In this document: in pieces, positions 8,107 to 16,577 of the stretch
How positions within the stretch are numbered: position 1 is the first letter of the stretch
How the letters are laid out: each line of letters begins with the position of its first letter
Origin: SIRX01 sp965213905
Lineage (GTDB): Bacteria > Actinomycetota > Rubrobacteria > Rubrobacterales > Rubrobacteraceae
Direction of reading: 5' to 3'
Assembly (NCBI GenBank): GCA_965213905.1
Contig: OZ243922.1
Coordinates: forward strand, 620,001 to 684,000
Length of the DNA stretch: 64,000 bases
The notes under the pieces: generated by a model
Seen by the model: the letters and a program-made list of their open reading frames with translations, nothing else
The model's database searches: none
What the model was told of the DNA's origin: nothing
Position numbers and translations under genes: made by a program

Positions 8107-8648
8107 ACAGGCTCCAGGTAGCGCGGCGGAACGTACTCTACGAGCCAGACCCCGTTACCGGAGAGATAGAAAGCCCAGCCATCGAGATGCATTACCCCTG
8201 CGGCCACTTCCAACACGACCGGCCTGCCTCGCCGGGACCCCACCTTCTTGGCCGTCACCATATCGGGCGAAAGGTGTACGTGGAGCCGCCCCATCTTATG
8301 AATTCCGTTTTCCAGAATTACCTGCAGAACACCCTCGCCCGTACCGTGGTACAGAACAGCGGGTGGCGTGGCCGGCTCCAACTCCAGGTCTACCGGGGTG
8401 CTGTGTCCTTGCTGGGCCCGGATCCTGCTGCCCGACGCGTCGAAGGCGAAGCGCCGCTTATCGTTGCGCCCGACGACTTCCTCCAACTCAGGACGACTTA
8501 ACGGAAAGTCACGACGCCGGCAAGCCTCCAACAATTCGTCCACCCCGACCCACCCGCCAGGATCCAGCTCCAGGTTCAACCGTTCGGGACGGTGGCGCAG
8601 GTGTTTGCTCAGGTACTTGCTAACCTTGACGAGTCGCTTTTCGTCCAA
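8103..8648 (-). CDS. kptA: RNA 2'-phosphotransferase (Tpt1/KptA family)
   Basis: Tpt1/KptA enzymes move an internal RNA 2'-phosphate to NAD+, giving ADP-ribose 1'',2''-cyclic phosphate. In eukaryotes this finishes tRNA splicing; the bacterial role is unknown because bacteria lack that splicing route. 181 residues with family motifs in order: KVSKYLSKHLRHRPE (7-21, RNA-binding Arg/His), the winged-helix GWVGVDELL, the NAD pocket LYHGTGEGVLQVILENGI near 99-116 and LHVHLSPDMVTAKKVGSRRGRPVVLEV. Key Arg and His residues are retained, so it should be active. TTG is the most likely start; no good ribosome site is visible. Confidence 0.93.
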   Translation of the reverse strand: MDEKRLVKVSKYLSKHLRHRPERLNLELDPGGWVGVDELLEACRRRDFPLSRPELEEVVGRNDKRRFAFDASGSRIRAQQGHSTPVDLELEPATPPAVLYHGTGEGVLQVILENGIHKMGRLHVHLSPDMVTAKKVGSRRGRPVVLEVAAGVMHLDGWAFYLSGNGVWLVEYVPPRYLEPV

Positions 8649-8669
8649 TACTACTGAAATGGGGCTTTC

Positions 8670-9644
8670 TCAGCGGCTTTTGCGGAAAGACTCCAGGCCC
8701 AGCTCTTTCTGTTCCCCGTTCTCCGAGCCGTCTTCGTTTGCCATGCCCGCCCCGCCGGCCAGGGCGCCTATTGTTCCGGCGAGGTCCTGGATCTCTGAAG
8801 GTACCACGAAGAGTTTGCTCGCCGGACCTTGCGCCATCTCCGGCAAAGCTTTCAGGTAGAGGTAGCGGAGGGATTCGGGGCTCAGGTCGCTGTTTTCCAG
8901 GCGCTCGAAGAGGGCGCCGGTCATCTCGATCTGGGCGTCCTGGACGTTGCGGTAGGCTTCGGCCTCGCCCTCGGCCCGCAGCACGGCGGCCCGCTGCTCA
9001 CCCTCGGCCTTTAGGATGGAAGATTCCTTCTCGCCTTCCGCCTTTAGAATGGCGGATTTCTTGTCGCCCTCGGCGGTCAGGATGGAGGCGCGGCGGGTAC
9101 GCTCGGCCTGCATCTGCTTCTCCATCGCCTGCTGGATATCCCTGGGAGGTATGATCTCTTTCAGCTCCACCCGCGTGATGCGGATACCCCACTTCTCTGT
9201 AACCTCGTCCAGAACGGAGCGGAGCTTGGAGTTGATCTCATCCCGCGAGGTGAGCGTCTGGTCGAGTTGCAGGTTGCCGATGACGTTCCGGAGGGTGGTC
9301 TGGGTGATCTGCTCCAGCGCCACGTGGAAGTTCGCCACCTCGTATTCGGAGGCCCGCGCGTCAACGACCTGATAGTACACGACGGTCGAGATCTGCATCC
9401 CCACGTTGTCGTTCGTGATAACCGCCTGCGGCTGGAACGAAACCACCTGCTCCCGCAGGTCGGTCTTTGGCAACATCCGGTCCATCACCGGAACCACGAA
9501 GGTAAGCCCGCTCTCCGCCGTCCGGTGGTACCGCCCGAACCGCTGCACGATGCCGACCCGGTTTTGCGGGATGACCCTGACGCTTCTTGCGGCCACCAGA
9601 AACACCACGAAAGCCAACACCCCGAGAACTATTAAGCCTTCCAC
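8670..9644 (-). CDS. SPFH-domain membrane protein (slipin/stomatin-like, QmcA type)
   Basis: 324 residues: one N-terminal transmembrane helix (LIVLGVLAFVVFLVAARSV), then an SPFH/band-7 domain (VRVIPQNRVGIVQRFGRYHRTAESGL, TKTDLREQVVSFQPQAV-type), and a long Ala/Glu-rich coiled coil with repeated ILKAEGE units around residues 205-250. Such proteins oligomerise in membrane microdomains. GTG at 9644 is the start, with AGGAG 7 bases upstream, 2 bases after the NfeD stop. Slipin plus NfeD is a conserved pair in bacteria; the pair is thought to organise membrane proteins or proteases. Confidence 0.9.
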   Translation of the reverse strand: MEGLIVLGVLAFVVFLVAARSVRVIPQNRVGIVQRFGRYHRTAESGLTFVVPVMDRMLPKTDLREQVVSFQPQAVITNDNVGMQISTVVYYQVVDARASEYEVANFHVALEQITQTTLRNVIGNLQLDQTLTSRDEINSKLRSVLDEVTEKWGIRITRVELKEIIPPRDIQQAMEKQMQAERTRRASILTAEGDKKSAILKAEGEKESSILKAEGEQRAAVLRAEGEAEAYRNVQDAQIEMTGALFERLENSDLSPESLRYLYLKALPEMAQGPASKLFVVPSEIQDLAGTIGALAGGAGMANEDGSENGEQKELGLESFRKSR

Positions 9645-9646
9645 GC

Positions 9647-10111
9647 CTATTCTCCTTCCTCGTTGTCTAAAGGCTCTACGAAAGCCGTGAGCCCGTCCGT
9701 GTCCAAAACCCGCACCCGGGAACCCGACTCTATCCTCCCACCCGTGTAGAGCGTCCGGGCCGTCCAAAATTCGCCGTTGCCGATCTTCACCATTCCGTTC
9801 TCGCCGGGCTCGATGGCGTCCGTCACGACACCGTTTTTGCCTTCTATGCGTCCCGGTCCCTTATAAGGCTCGCTCCCGGCGAGCGCCAGCCGGTTCAGGA
9901 GTGCGGGCCGCAGAACGACCATGCTAAGCACCGACGCCACGATGAAGCCGACGATCTGGGCGCCAAGGCCGAGGCCGACGAGCGCCATGATCAGGCTAGC
10001 CGCCGCCCCGATGGCGAAAAACAGCAAGAAGAAAGAAACTGTTAGTAATTCCCCGGCAAACATCAGGGCGGCTACGATAGCCCAAAGAACGACGTCGAAG
10101 TTTTCGAACAT
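9647..10111 (-). CDS. nfeD: NfeD-family membrane protein
   Basis: 154 residues: three hydrophobic segments between about 9 and 70 (WAIVAALMFAGELLTVSFFLLFFAIGA, then LIMALVGLGLGAQIVGFIVASVLSMVVL), followed by a soluble OB-fold C-terminal domain (GKNGVVTDAIEPGENGMVKIGNGEFWTA, GSRVRVLDTDGLTAFVEPL). This is the short NfeD form without the N-terminal serine protease. First gene of the nfeD-slipin operon, ATG start with AGGAGG-type site. Confidence 0.9.
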   Translation of the reverse strand: MFENFDVVLWAIVAALMFAGELLTVSFFLLFFAIGAAASLIMALVGLGLGAQIVGFIVASVLSMVVLRPALLNRLALAGSEPYKGPGRIEGKNGVVTDAIEPGENGMVKIGNGEFWTARTLYTGGRIESGSRVRVLDTDGLTAFVEPLDNEEGE

Positions 10112-10226
10112 GCTCTGCAGCCTCCTTTTACAGATTTTATCTCACCCCCGGCAAATCTGCCGGAAGCGGGAGCAGCCCGCGTCCACGCCGGGAAACCAGT
10201 GCCGCCACGACGGATTTCTCGGGCGG

Positions 10227-10832
10227 CTACTCGGCCATCTGGTCGTCCAGCAGCCGGACGGCCACCTCCCGCGCGGAGTCCAGCGGCTCTGGGCTGCGGC
10301 GCACCACGGCGGTAACCCACGCGCCTTCTAACAGGATGAGCAGCCGCTCCGCCAAGGCTTCGGGCTCTTCGAACCCGGCCTCGGCGGCCAGTAGGGACAG
10401 GTGCCTTCTAGTACCGTCTTTGTGCTCGCGGATCACACGCCGCGCGGGATGGTCGTCTTCCGTAACCTCCGCGGCGGCGTTGATGAACGCGCAACCCCGG
10501 TAACCTTCTTCGTCAAAGAGGTAATCCCCGTAAGCATCGAACGCCGCCAAAAGACGCTCGACGGGATCGGCGTAACGGCCGGTATCCTTTTCTAAAACCG
10601 CCCGCCAACGCTCGTCCCGACGCCGCAGGTACGCCGCCACGAGCTCGTCTTTGGAACCGAAGTTATTGTAGATCGTGATCTTGGATACATCCGCCGCCTC
10701 CGCTATGGCATCCACCCCAACCGCCCGGATACCGTCCTCGTAAAACATCCGCGAAACCGTCCCGAGGATCCTCTCGGCCGCCGGCGTCAACTGTCCCGTA
10801 CCCTCCCCCAAAGTGTCGTCCGTCTTCTCCAT
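10227..10832 (-). CDS. TetR/AcrR-family transcriptional regulator
   Basis: Dimeric repressor: an N-terminal helix-turn-helix (AAERILGTVSRMFYEDGIRAVGVDAIAEAADVSKITIYNNFGSKDELVAAYL, residues about 18-70) and an all-helical ligand domain. The HTH-to-ligand-domain layout resembles regulators divergent from small oxidoreductase genes, but here the divergent region holds no clear gene. ATG at 10832 is preferred because AAGGAGGAC lies 6 bases upstream; a GTG 10 codons earlier is in frame. A perfect 11-bp inverted repeat 64 bases upstream is probably its own operator. Confidence 0.9.
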   Translation of the reverse strand: MEKTDDTLGEGTGQLTPAAERILGTVSRMFYEDGIRAVGVDAIAEAADVSKITIYNNFGSKDELVAAYLRRRDERWRAVLEKDTGRYADPVERLLAAFDAYGDYLFDEEGYRGCAFINAAAEVTEDDHPARRVIREHKDGTRRHLSLLAAEAGFEEPEALAERLLILLEGAWVTAVVRRSPEPLDSAREVAVRLLDDQMAE

Positions 10833-10895
10833 TTTTATGTCCTCCTTCGTGCATTTGTTCACTTAATTGTACCAACCTGTTTGTTTACACTATGG

Positions 10896-10925
10896 ACAGT
10901 TGAACAGACTGGTTTGTTCAACTGT
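10896..10925. promoter_or_regulatory. Putative TetR operator (perfect 11-bp inverted repeat)
   Basis: ACAGTTGAACA (10896-10906) and its exact complement TGTTCAACTGT (10915-10925) separated by 8 bases, just upstream of the TetR gene. Size and position fit an autoregulatory TetR operator. A TTGACA hexamer (10925-10930, plus strand) overlaps its right arm, and an additional half-site-like TTGTTCA lies near 10857. Confidence 0.65.
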
Positions 10926-11573
10926 TGACACACGGCTATTAGATGGGAGGTGAAGCGGCATGCCTGGGGCGGTTTACAGGATCTTGAATTTCGTGCGTGA
11001 GATGGACCGGGGTCTGGCGATGATGCGCGGGGAGGTGGAGCCCGGCGCTTACGATCGGCAGCGCCGCCGGCGTCTTTGGCGGGACCGCCGGTGCGAAGGC
11101 CGGACCGCCCGGAGCTTGCGGCATCGCAGCCGGCCGCGCCGCGGCCCGCAGCACGATAGCTGGTAATTCCGATAAGGTTGGTAAAGAAAGGCCGCCCCGG
11201 GGAGCGGCCCGAGGCCCGGGGGCGGGACGCCGGGGCGGGACGCCGGGGCGTTGCCGGGCGATAGGTTGACGGCCCTATCGGCCCTATCTGTTGTGGCCTG
11301 TGTGGCCTGCGGAGCGACGTTCTTGCCGTGAAACTACGCCCTCCGCCACTTGGAGGCCGCGGGCCTGTACTCCAACGTGCTTTCCGCAACGGGACTGGGT
11401 TTCACCGCGCTATCCGGGGGCAGCTTAGGTATCGGACAGATGGCCGGCGGGGCGGTGGCGATCCGCGGCGTGCTGTTGGGCGACTACCTGATCCGACGCC
11501 GGAAGCCAGGGAACCGGAAACCGGGAACCGGGGGTACGAGGAGCAGCGTAGTACGGTCTTGTAGAATGTTTCC
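10926..11573. other. 650-bp region without a convincing gene
   Basis: On the plus strand, an ORF at 10960-11166 (68 codons) has a good GGGAGGTG site but an arginine-rich, low-quality product; a second stretch around 11335-11500 reads as a hydrophobic glycine-rich segment (LSATGLGFTALSGGSLGIG) but lacks a good start. These may be remnants of one small membrane-protein gene. Also present: a GGCCGC/GCGGCC hairpin (11190-11209), a 13-bp direct repeat in two copies (11221-11246) and short repeats of ggccctatc and tggcctg. Confidence 0.4.
11562..11567 (+). promoter_or_regulatory. -10 element of a leaderless-type promoter
   Basis: TAGAAT, preceded directly by TTG, ends 6 bases before the ATG at 11574. 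No ribosome site is present, so the transcript is probably leaderless. Confidence 0.45.
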
Positions 11574-12575
11574 ATGAAACCATCGGAAACGGGTTTACAC
11601 GTCCCGGGGACGGACGAAGTGTGGGAGTACTTGGCGCAACGGCTCGAAGAGCCACCGGCTCGTGGGCAAGTAAACTTTCTAGCCCGCGGGGAATACAGCC
11701 TGAACTTTCTAGTCCGGGATTCCCGCGTCGCCCGACTCGTTACGGGCACGCAAATGGAACTGCCTCTCGGAGAGCAGGCCACCTATGAGTACGAAGCCCT
11801 GAAGCTGCTCTCTCCTTCCGGCGTCACCCCGAGACCCGGCTTTGTGGACCCGGAGCCGAAAGGCTTGCCCTACCCCCTGATCCTGGAGGAGTACCTGCCC
11901 GGAAGGCCTCTCAACTACGCCACCGACCTCCGGGCCGCCGCCCGCTGCGTCGCCGCCATCCACGCCCTCGGCGTGCCGGAGGAACACCACCTCCAGGTAC
12001 ATCCCGACCCGGCGCCCGCCATCCTGGCCGAATCCCGCGGGTTGGCGGAACCTTACTTCGCGTGGGATGACGCCCCCGACAAAAGCAAAGCCGCCCTGCA
12101 AAAGGGCTTCGAGAAGATACAAGGTTTTCTAAAACGAGACGACCTTTTCGCCGGCGAAGACCTCGCCATCGTCAACTACGACCTCAACACGCACAACTTC
12201 GTGGTGGAAGACGGCGTGGCGAAGCTTCTAGACTGGGAGAAAGCCCGGATAGCGCCCCGAACCCAAGACCTCGCACACTTCCTACTCCCGACGACGACTC
12301 TCTGGCGCGATGACACCGCGACGCTCCTTTCTAGAGAGCAAGAACGAGAGTTTATCGGAGAGTACCTGGAACACGCCCCCGCCCCCGATACCGGACGCTT
12401 CCACGCCCAACTCGAAGCCATGCGAACGATAGTTTCTCTAAGGGCCGTCTCCTGGTGCGCGTGGGCGTTGCAGGAGACCGCGCGGAGCACGCGTCCCATC
12501 ACCAACGAAGAGACACTCGGCAAGAGCCGCCGGTACCTGGAACCGGGGTTTCTAAGGCGGCTCTTCGAAGTTTAA
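11574..12575 (+). CDS. Aminoglycoside phosphotransferase (APH)/choline-kinase-fold protein
   Basis: Protein-kinase-like small-molecule kinase, 333 residues. The catalytic loop reads VNYDLNTHNFVV (about 204-215; the usual HGDL is NYDL but Asp and Asn are kept) and the metal-binding motif is LLDWEKAR. N-terminal lobe contains LILEEYLPGRPL. Substrate unknown: relatives phosphorylate aminoglycosides, choline, thiamine, homoserine or macrolides. It lies 93 bases upstream of the nucleoside hydrolase and could belong to the same salvage locus, but resistance or another role cannot be excluded. Confidence 0.8.
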   Translation: MKPSETGLHVPGTDEVWEYLAQRLEEPPARGQVNFLARGEYSLNFLVRDSRVARLVTGTQMELPLGEQATYEYEALKLLSPSGVTPRPGFVDPEPKGLPYPLILEEYLPGRPLNYATDLRAAARCVAAIHALGVPEEHHLQVHPDPAPAILAESRGLAEPYFAWDDAPDKSKAALQKGFEKIQGFLKRDDLFAGEDLAIVNYDLNTHNFVVEDGVAKLLDWEKARIAPRTQDLAHFLLPTTTLWRDDTATLLSREQEREFIGEYLEHAPAPDTGRFHAQLEAMRTIVSLRAVSWCAWALQETARSTRPITNEETLGKSRRYLEPGFLRRLFEV

Positions 12576-12668
12576 TAAACGTGTAAGGAGTGCCGGTCGC
12601 CGCCGTGCTACGATGCCCCCAGTTATGAAAAGCACCCGAAAAATCTGCGGTAAGTAGGGTACCTCGGC

Positions 12669-13556
12669 GTGGCTACATCACCCGTCAGGGTAGTCCTCGA
12701 CTGCGACACGAAAAACGAGGTGGACGACCAGTTCGCCATCGCCCACGCCCTCGGCTCGCCGCCCGGCGTTCTGGACGTGCGCGGCGTCGTCTCCGTTCAC
12801 AATACTACCGCCCACGGCGCCGCGTCCCGGGATCTCTACCAGGAAGAGGCGGAGAAGGTGGTCGCGCTTTGCGGAAACGACGTGTCCTGCATCCCCGGGG
12901 CGGAGTCCCCGATGGAAGATCGTCACACGCCGGTAGAGAGTGAAGGGCTGAAATTTCTGGTGGAGGAAGCCCGGCGGGGGCCACTGACGGTCATCGCCAC
13001 CGGCCCGGCGACGGACGTAGCCTCCTTGCTGCTGGTGGCCCCGGAAGTTCGGGAGAACCTACGCGTCGTCTGGCTCGGCGGGTTCGGGGACGAGGTTAGT
13101 TACGGGCGGTTCAAGCTGGGCGGCGAACTGAACGGGCGGGCGGACATCGCCGCCTGGCGGGCGCTCTTCGACGAACCCGTGGGGTTACTGCAAGTTCCCG
13201 GCTGGTCGGGGCCGCACAAACTGACGGTCGGGGGCGCTTCGTTCGCGGAGGAACTGCGGAGGCTCCGGCGTCCCGTTGCGGATTACCTGGCGGGGATATT
13301 GCGTGATTGGGTGGCGGACTACGCGGGAAACATAGACCCGCAGGGACGGAAGATCATCTGGGACGTGTCGTGTGTGGCCGCCGTCGCCGACCCGGAAGCG
13401 GTGACTACCGGCCGGCTCGCGGTTCCCGCGTTGGACGCGGCTGGGGCCCACGACTTCTCGCGTCGGGGTCGGGAGGTAGATGTTCTAACCGACCTCGACG
13501 GGCGGCGGGTACTGGCGGGCATGATGGCGGCCCTGGAACGCCATCCGGCGGGGTAA
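12669..13556 (+). CDS. Inosine/uridine-preferring nucleoside hydrolase
   Basis: Hydrolyses N-glycosidic bonds of ribonucleosides to free base and ribose. The calcium-binding N-terminus of the family is clear: LDCDTKNEVDDQFAIAHAL (9-27; D-x-D and DD), then VIATGPATDVASLLL and VWLGG in the core. 295 residues, about normal length. GTG start at 12669 with an AAGTAGGG stretch upstream. It lies 116 bases before a YnjBCD-type ABC importer, which suggests that the imported solute or its product is a nucleoside-like compound (inference). Confidence 0.87.
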   Translation: MATSPVRVVLDCDTKNEVDDQFAIAHALGSPPGVLDVRGVVSVHNTTAHGAASRDLYQEEAEKVVALCGNDVSCIPGAESPMEDRHTPVESEGLKFLVEEARRGPLTVIATGPATDVASLLLVAPEVRENLRVVWLGGFGDEVSYGRFKLGGELNGRADIAAWRALFDEPVGLLQVPGWSGPHKLTVGGASFAEELRRLRRPVADYLAGILRDWVADYAGNIDPQGRKIIWDVSCVAAVADPEAVTTGRLAVPALDAAGAHDFSRRGREVDVLTDLDGRRVLAGMMAALERHPAG

Positions 13557-13649
13557 GAACCCGTGATCCGGGTTCGGCTACACGTCGTATACCAGTGTGC
13601 GAGAAAACGCGGAACCGCGCGGGAATCCCTGGAAAACTTAGAATTCCCG
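13557..13649 (+). terminator. Two hairpins between nucleoside hydrolase and ABC genes
   Basis: Directly after the nucleoside hydrolase stop, GAACCCG/CGGGTTC (13557-13575) forms a 7-bp stem with a 5-base loop; CGGGAAT/ATTCCCG (13620-13649) forms a second with a 16-base loop. Neither has a T-run, so they may attenuate or stabilise messages rather than terminate. No thiamine or purine riboswitch motif was found here. Confidence 0.35.
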
Positions 13650-13672
13650 GCGTCAGGAAGGTTGACCCGAAC

Positions 13673-14914
13673 GTGAAAACCAAAACACCGAAAAACCTGC
13701 TCTACACCGCGCTGGCCACGGCCCTCGTCCTGGTACTCGCGGCCTGCGGGGGCGGGTCCGACGCCGATTCTTCCGGCGAGAAACGTGCCTTCTCGGAGCT
13801 GGAAAGGGCCGCTTCCGGGACCACGGTCAACTTCTTTATGTGGGGCGGAGACGAGGAGACGAACGCCTACGTGGACGACTACGTCACCCCCCGGATGAAA
13901 GAGAAGTACGACGTAACCGTCAGGCGCACGCCGCTCACCGACACGGCGGACGCGGTCAACAAGCTGCTCAACGAAAAGAGCGTCGGCAAAGACGAGGGGA
14001 CCATAGATCTTCTCTGGATCAACGGCGAAAACTTCGCCACCGGGGCGGACGCTGAACTCTGGTTCGGCCCCTGGGCCGAGGAGCTACCCAACGCCCGGTA
14101 CGTAGACTGGGAGAGCCCGGACATCCGCCGCGACTTCGGCTATCCGGTTGAAAGCCGCGAAGCCCCCTGGGGCAAGGCCCAGTTCGTCATGATCTACGAC
14201 GCCGCCAAAGTAGACAGCCCGCCGAAGACGATGGACGAGCTTCTCGCCTGGACGAAGCAAAACCCCGGGCACTTCACCTACCCCGCCCCGCCGGACTTCA
14301 CCGGCAACGCTTTTATCGGGCAGGCGTTCTACGGGGTTACCGGACAGGTCGAGCCGTACCAAAAACCGTTCGACGAAGGAGTGTTCGGAGAACAAGCCCC
14401 CAAACTTTACGACTTCTTCAACGAGTTGGAACCGAACCTCTGGCGGAACGGGGAGACGTACCCGGAGTCCTCGGCGAAGCTGGAGGAGCTTTACCAAAAC
14501 GGCCAGGTACATCTCTCCATGAGCTACAACCCGCAGCTCGCCCAGCGTCAGATAAAGAAGGGTTTGTACCCGAAGAGCACCCGAACCTACTTGCTCGACG
14601 GCGGCACCCTGAGCAACACCCACTACGTCGCCATCCCGTTCAACTCCCCGAACAAGTCGGGCGCCCAGGTGCTGGCAAACTTCCTCCAGGGCCCCGAAGC
14701 CCAGCTAGAGAAACAAAATCCCGAAGGCTGGGGCGACCTGACGGCCCTACGGTTAGACCGGCTGCCGGAAGATAAGCAGGAAGAATTCGCCCGGTTGCCG
14801 GGCAAAGCAACGCTCTCTACAGAGAAGTTGCAGGAAAACCGGGTTCCCGAGGCCCAGACGGAGTGGCTTTTGGAGCTGGAAAAAGGTTGGCAAGAAGAAG
14901 TGCTCGAAAAGTAG
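13673..14914 (+). CDS. ABC transporter substrate-binding lipoprotein, YnjB family
   Basis: 413 residues. Lipoprotein signal with lipobox LAAC followed by GGG (cleavage near residue 20). The mature part matches the YnjB family: VNFFMWGGDEETNAYVDDYV, DTADAVNKLLNEKS, the strongly conserved IDLLWINGENF and LFGPWAEELPN-like segment. It captures an unknown solute outside the membrane for the downstream permeases. GTG at 13673 follows AGGAAGG; the long upstream open frame overlaps the previous gene and is not used. First gene of a four-gene operon. Confidence 0.92.
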   Translation: MKTKTPKNLLYTALATALVLVLAACGGGSDADSSGEKRAFSELERAASGTTVNFFMWGGDEETNAYVDDYVTPRMKEKYDVTVRRTPLTDTADAVNKLLNEKSVGKDEGTIDLLWINGENFATGADAELWFGPWAEELPNARYVDWESPDIRRDFGYPVESREAPWGKAQFVMIYDAAKVDSPPKTMDELLAWTKQNPGHFTYPAPPDFTGNAFIGQAFYGVTGQVEPYQKPFDEGVFGEQAPKLYDFFNELEPNLWRNGETYPESSAKLEELYQNGQVHLSMSYNPQLAQRQIKKGLYPKSTRTYLLDGGTLSNTHYVAIPFNSPNKSGAQVLANFLQGPEAQLEKQNPEGWGDLTALRLDRLPEDKQEEFARLPGKATLSTEKLQENRVPEAQTEWLLELEKGWQEEVLEK

Positions 14915-14917
14915 CCC

Positions 14918-15769
14918 GTGGGTGGACGGGTAAAGATAGCGCTGCTTCTGGCCCCGGCCCTATTATTGATCGGCGTTCTCTTCTCCGGGGGCATAATCGC
15001 CGCCCTGATCCAATCTCTAGGCTACATGCCGGCCGTCGGACAGACGGAGGTTTCACTAGCCGCCTACCGGAAGGTGCTCGGGGATAAAGATTTCCTCGAC
15101 TCGCTGTTGCTGACGCTCTACGTCGCCGGGGTTTCGACCATCCTCTCGACCGTTTTGGCGGTGCTGGCGGCGCTGGCTTTGCGGCGGAGTAGCGGGAGGA
15201 TTTCGGCGGTCGTGTTTCAGTTGCCGATCACGATCCCGCATTTGGTTGCGGCGGTCGGCGTCGCGCTCGTGGTCTCCCAAACGGGCCTCGGGGCGCGGCT
15301 GGCGGCAGTCCTGGGCCTGATCGGGGAGCCGGGGGAGTTTCCGGCCCTGCTCTACGATCGCTACTCTATCGGCATCATACTCACCTACGTGTGGAAGGAG
15401 ATGCCGTTTGTGACGCTCGTGGTGCTGGCCTCGCTACGCGGCGTGGCCGGGGAGTTGGAAGACGTGGCCCGGACGCTCGGGGCGGGTGCCTGGCAGCGGT
15501 TCTGGTACGTGGTCTTTCCCGTGATCTCACCGGGCGTCATCGCGGCCAGCCTGATCGTCTTTGCTTTCACCTTCGGGGCTTTCGAGGTCCCGTTCCTACT
15601 CGGCAAGACCTACCCAACGATACTGCCCGTCATGGCCTACAACGAGTACCGCGACATAGACCTCGCGGCCCGGCCCGTCGCCATGGCGATAAACATCCTC
15701 ATCGCCGTTATAACCGCCGCCATAGCCGCCGTCTATCTCCGGCTGGCGAGGAACTTGGGACGTGGATAA
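14918..15769 (+). CDS. ABC transporter permease, YnjC-type (first half)
   Basis: 283 residues, about six transmembrane helices and the BPD_transp_1 coupling motif EDVARTLGAGAWQRFWYVVFPVISPG (EAA loop) near 183-208. In E. coli, YnjC is one long protein holding two permease halves; here two separate genes supply them, and this is the N-terminal half. GTG start 3 bases after the substrate-binding protein stop. Confidence 0.9.
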   Translation: MGGRVKIALLLAPALLLIGVLFSGGIIAALIQSLGYMPAVGQTEVSLAAYRKVLGDKDFLDSLLLTLYVAGVSTILSTVLAVLAALALRRSSGRISAVVFQLPITIPHLVAAVGVALVVSQTGLGARLAAVLGLIGEPGEFPALLYDRYSIGIILTYVWKEMPFVTLVVLASLRGVAGELEDVARTLGAGAWQRFWYVVFPVISPGVIAASLIVFAFTFGAFEVPFLLGKTYPTILPVMAYNEYRDIDLAARPVAMAINILIAVITAAIAAVYLRLARNLGRG

Positions 15770-16577
15770 GAAGCGCGGCAACATCGGTCTCGTAATCGTC
15801 GCGGCGCTCGTTGCGCTCCCGTTTTTGCCGCTCTTTCTGTGGACCTTCGCCGGGGAGTGGAACTTCCCAGACGTTCTGCCTTCGGAGTGGTCGCCGCGCG
15901 GGATTTACTATCTGCTGGAGCCCGGCGGCCGGGTGCTCGGGGCGGCCGCCAACAGCCTGCTTATCGGGGGGGCGGTCGCGGCTGCGTCGGTGGCGGTTGG
16001 TTTGCCGGCGGGGATGGCTTTGGGTGGCTACGAGTGGCGCTTTAAGGGCGTGGTGATCTTCTTTATACTCCTCCCGATACTCGTGCCGCCGCTGGCCGCC
16101 ACGATGGGCATTCACCTCACTTTTATCAGGCTCGGGCTCGCGGACACGGGCTTTGGGGTTTTTCTGGTGCACCTGGTCCCGACGGTTCCCTACACGGCGA
16201 TCATCCTGACCAGCGTCTTCGCCGAGCGGACCGGCGACCTGGAAGAAGCGGCCCGGACCTTGGGGGCTTCGCCGTGGCAGGCCTTCCGGCACGTTACGCT
16301 GCCGGAGGTCGCGCCGGGGGTCGCGGTAGCGGGGTTGTTCGCGTTTCTCATCTCCTGGGGCCAGTACATCCTGACCGTCCTGATCGGGGGCGGCGAAGTA
16401 GTCACCTTGCCGATGCTGCTTTTCTCCGCCGCCTCGGGCAATGACCCGGTGGTCACCTCCGCCCTCGCCCTGGTCTTCGCCGTGCCGGCTGTTTTGGCCC
16501 TGGTGGTCGCCCTCCGCTACCTGAAACCCGGTGAGTCAAACGGCGAAGGCTTCATGGGATTGGGCAAGGTCTCGTGA
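15762..16577 (+). CDS. ABC transporter permease, YnjC-type (second half)
   Basis: 271 residues, six predicted membrane helices, EAA-type loop EEAARTLGASPWQAFRHVTLPEVAPG near 163-188. Overlaps the previous permease by 8 bases and the ATPase by 4, showing tight translational coupling. Forms a heterodimeric channel with the preceding gene product. Confidence 0.9.
   Translation: MDKKRGNIGLVIVAALVALPFLPLFLWTFAGEWNFPDVLPSEWSPRGIYYLLEPGGRVLGAAANSLLIGGAVAAASVAVGLPAGMALGGYEWRFKGVVIFFILLPILVPPLAATMGIHLTFIRLGLADTGFGVFLVHLVPTVPYTAIILTSVFAERTGDLEEAARTLGASPWQAFRHVTLPEVAPGVAVAGLFAFLISWGQYILTVLIGGGEVVTLPMLLFSAASGNDPVVTSALALVFAVPAVLALVVALRYLKPGESNGEGFMGLGKVS

Noticed and set aside
13557..13672. Thiamine or purine riboswitch before the YnjB-type gene
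   Set aside because: Only two simple hairpins are present; none of the conserved riboswitch core sequences was found.
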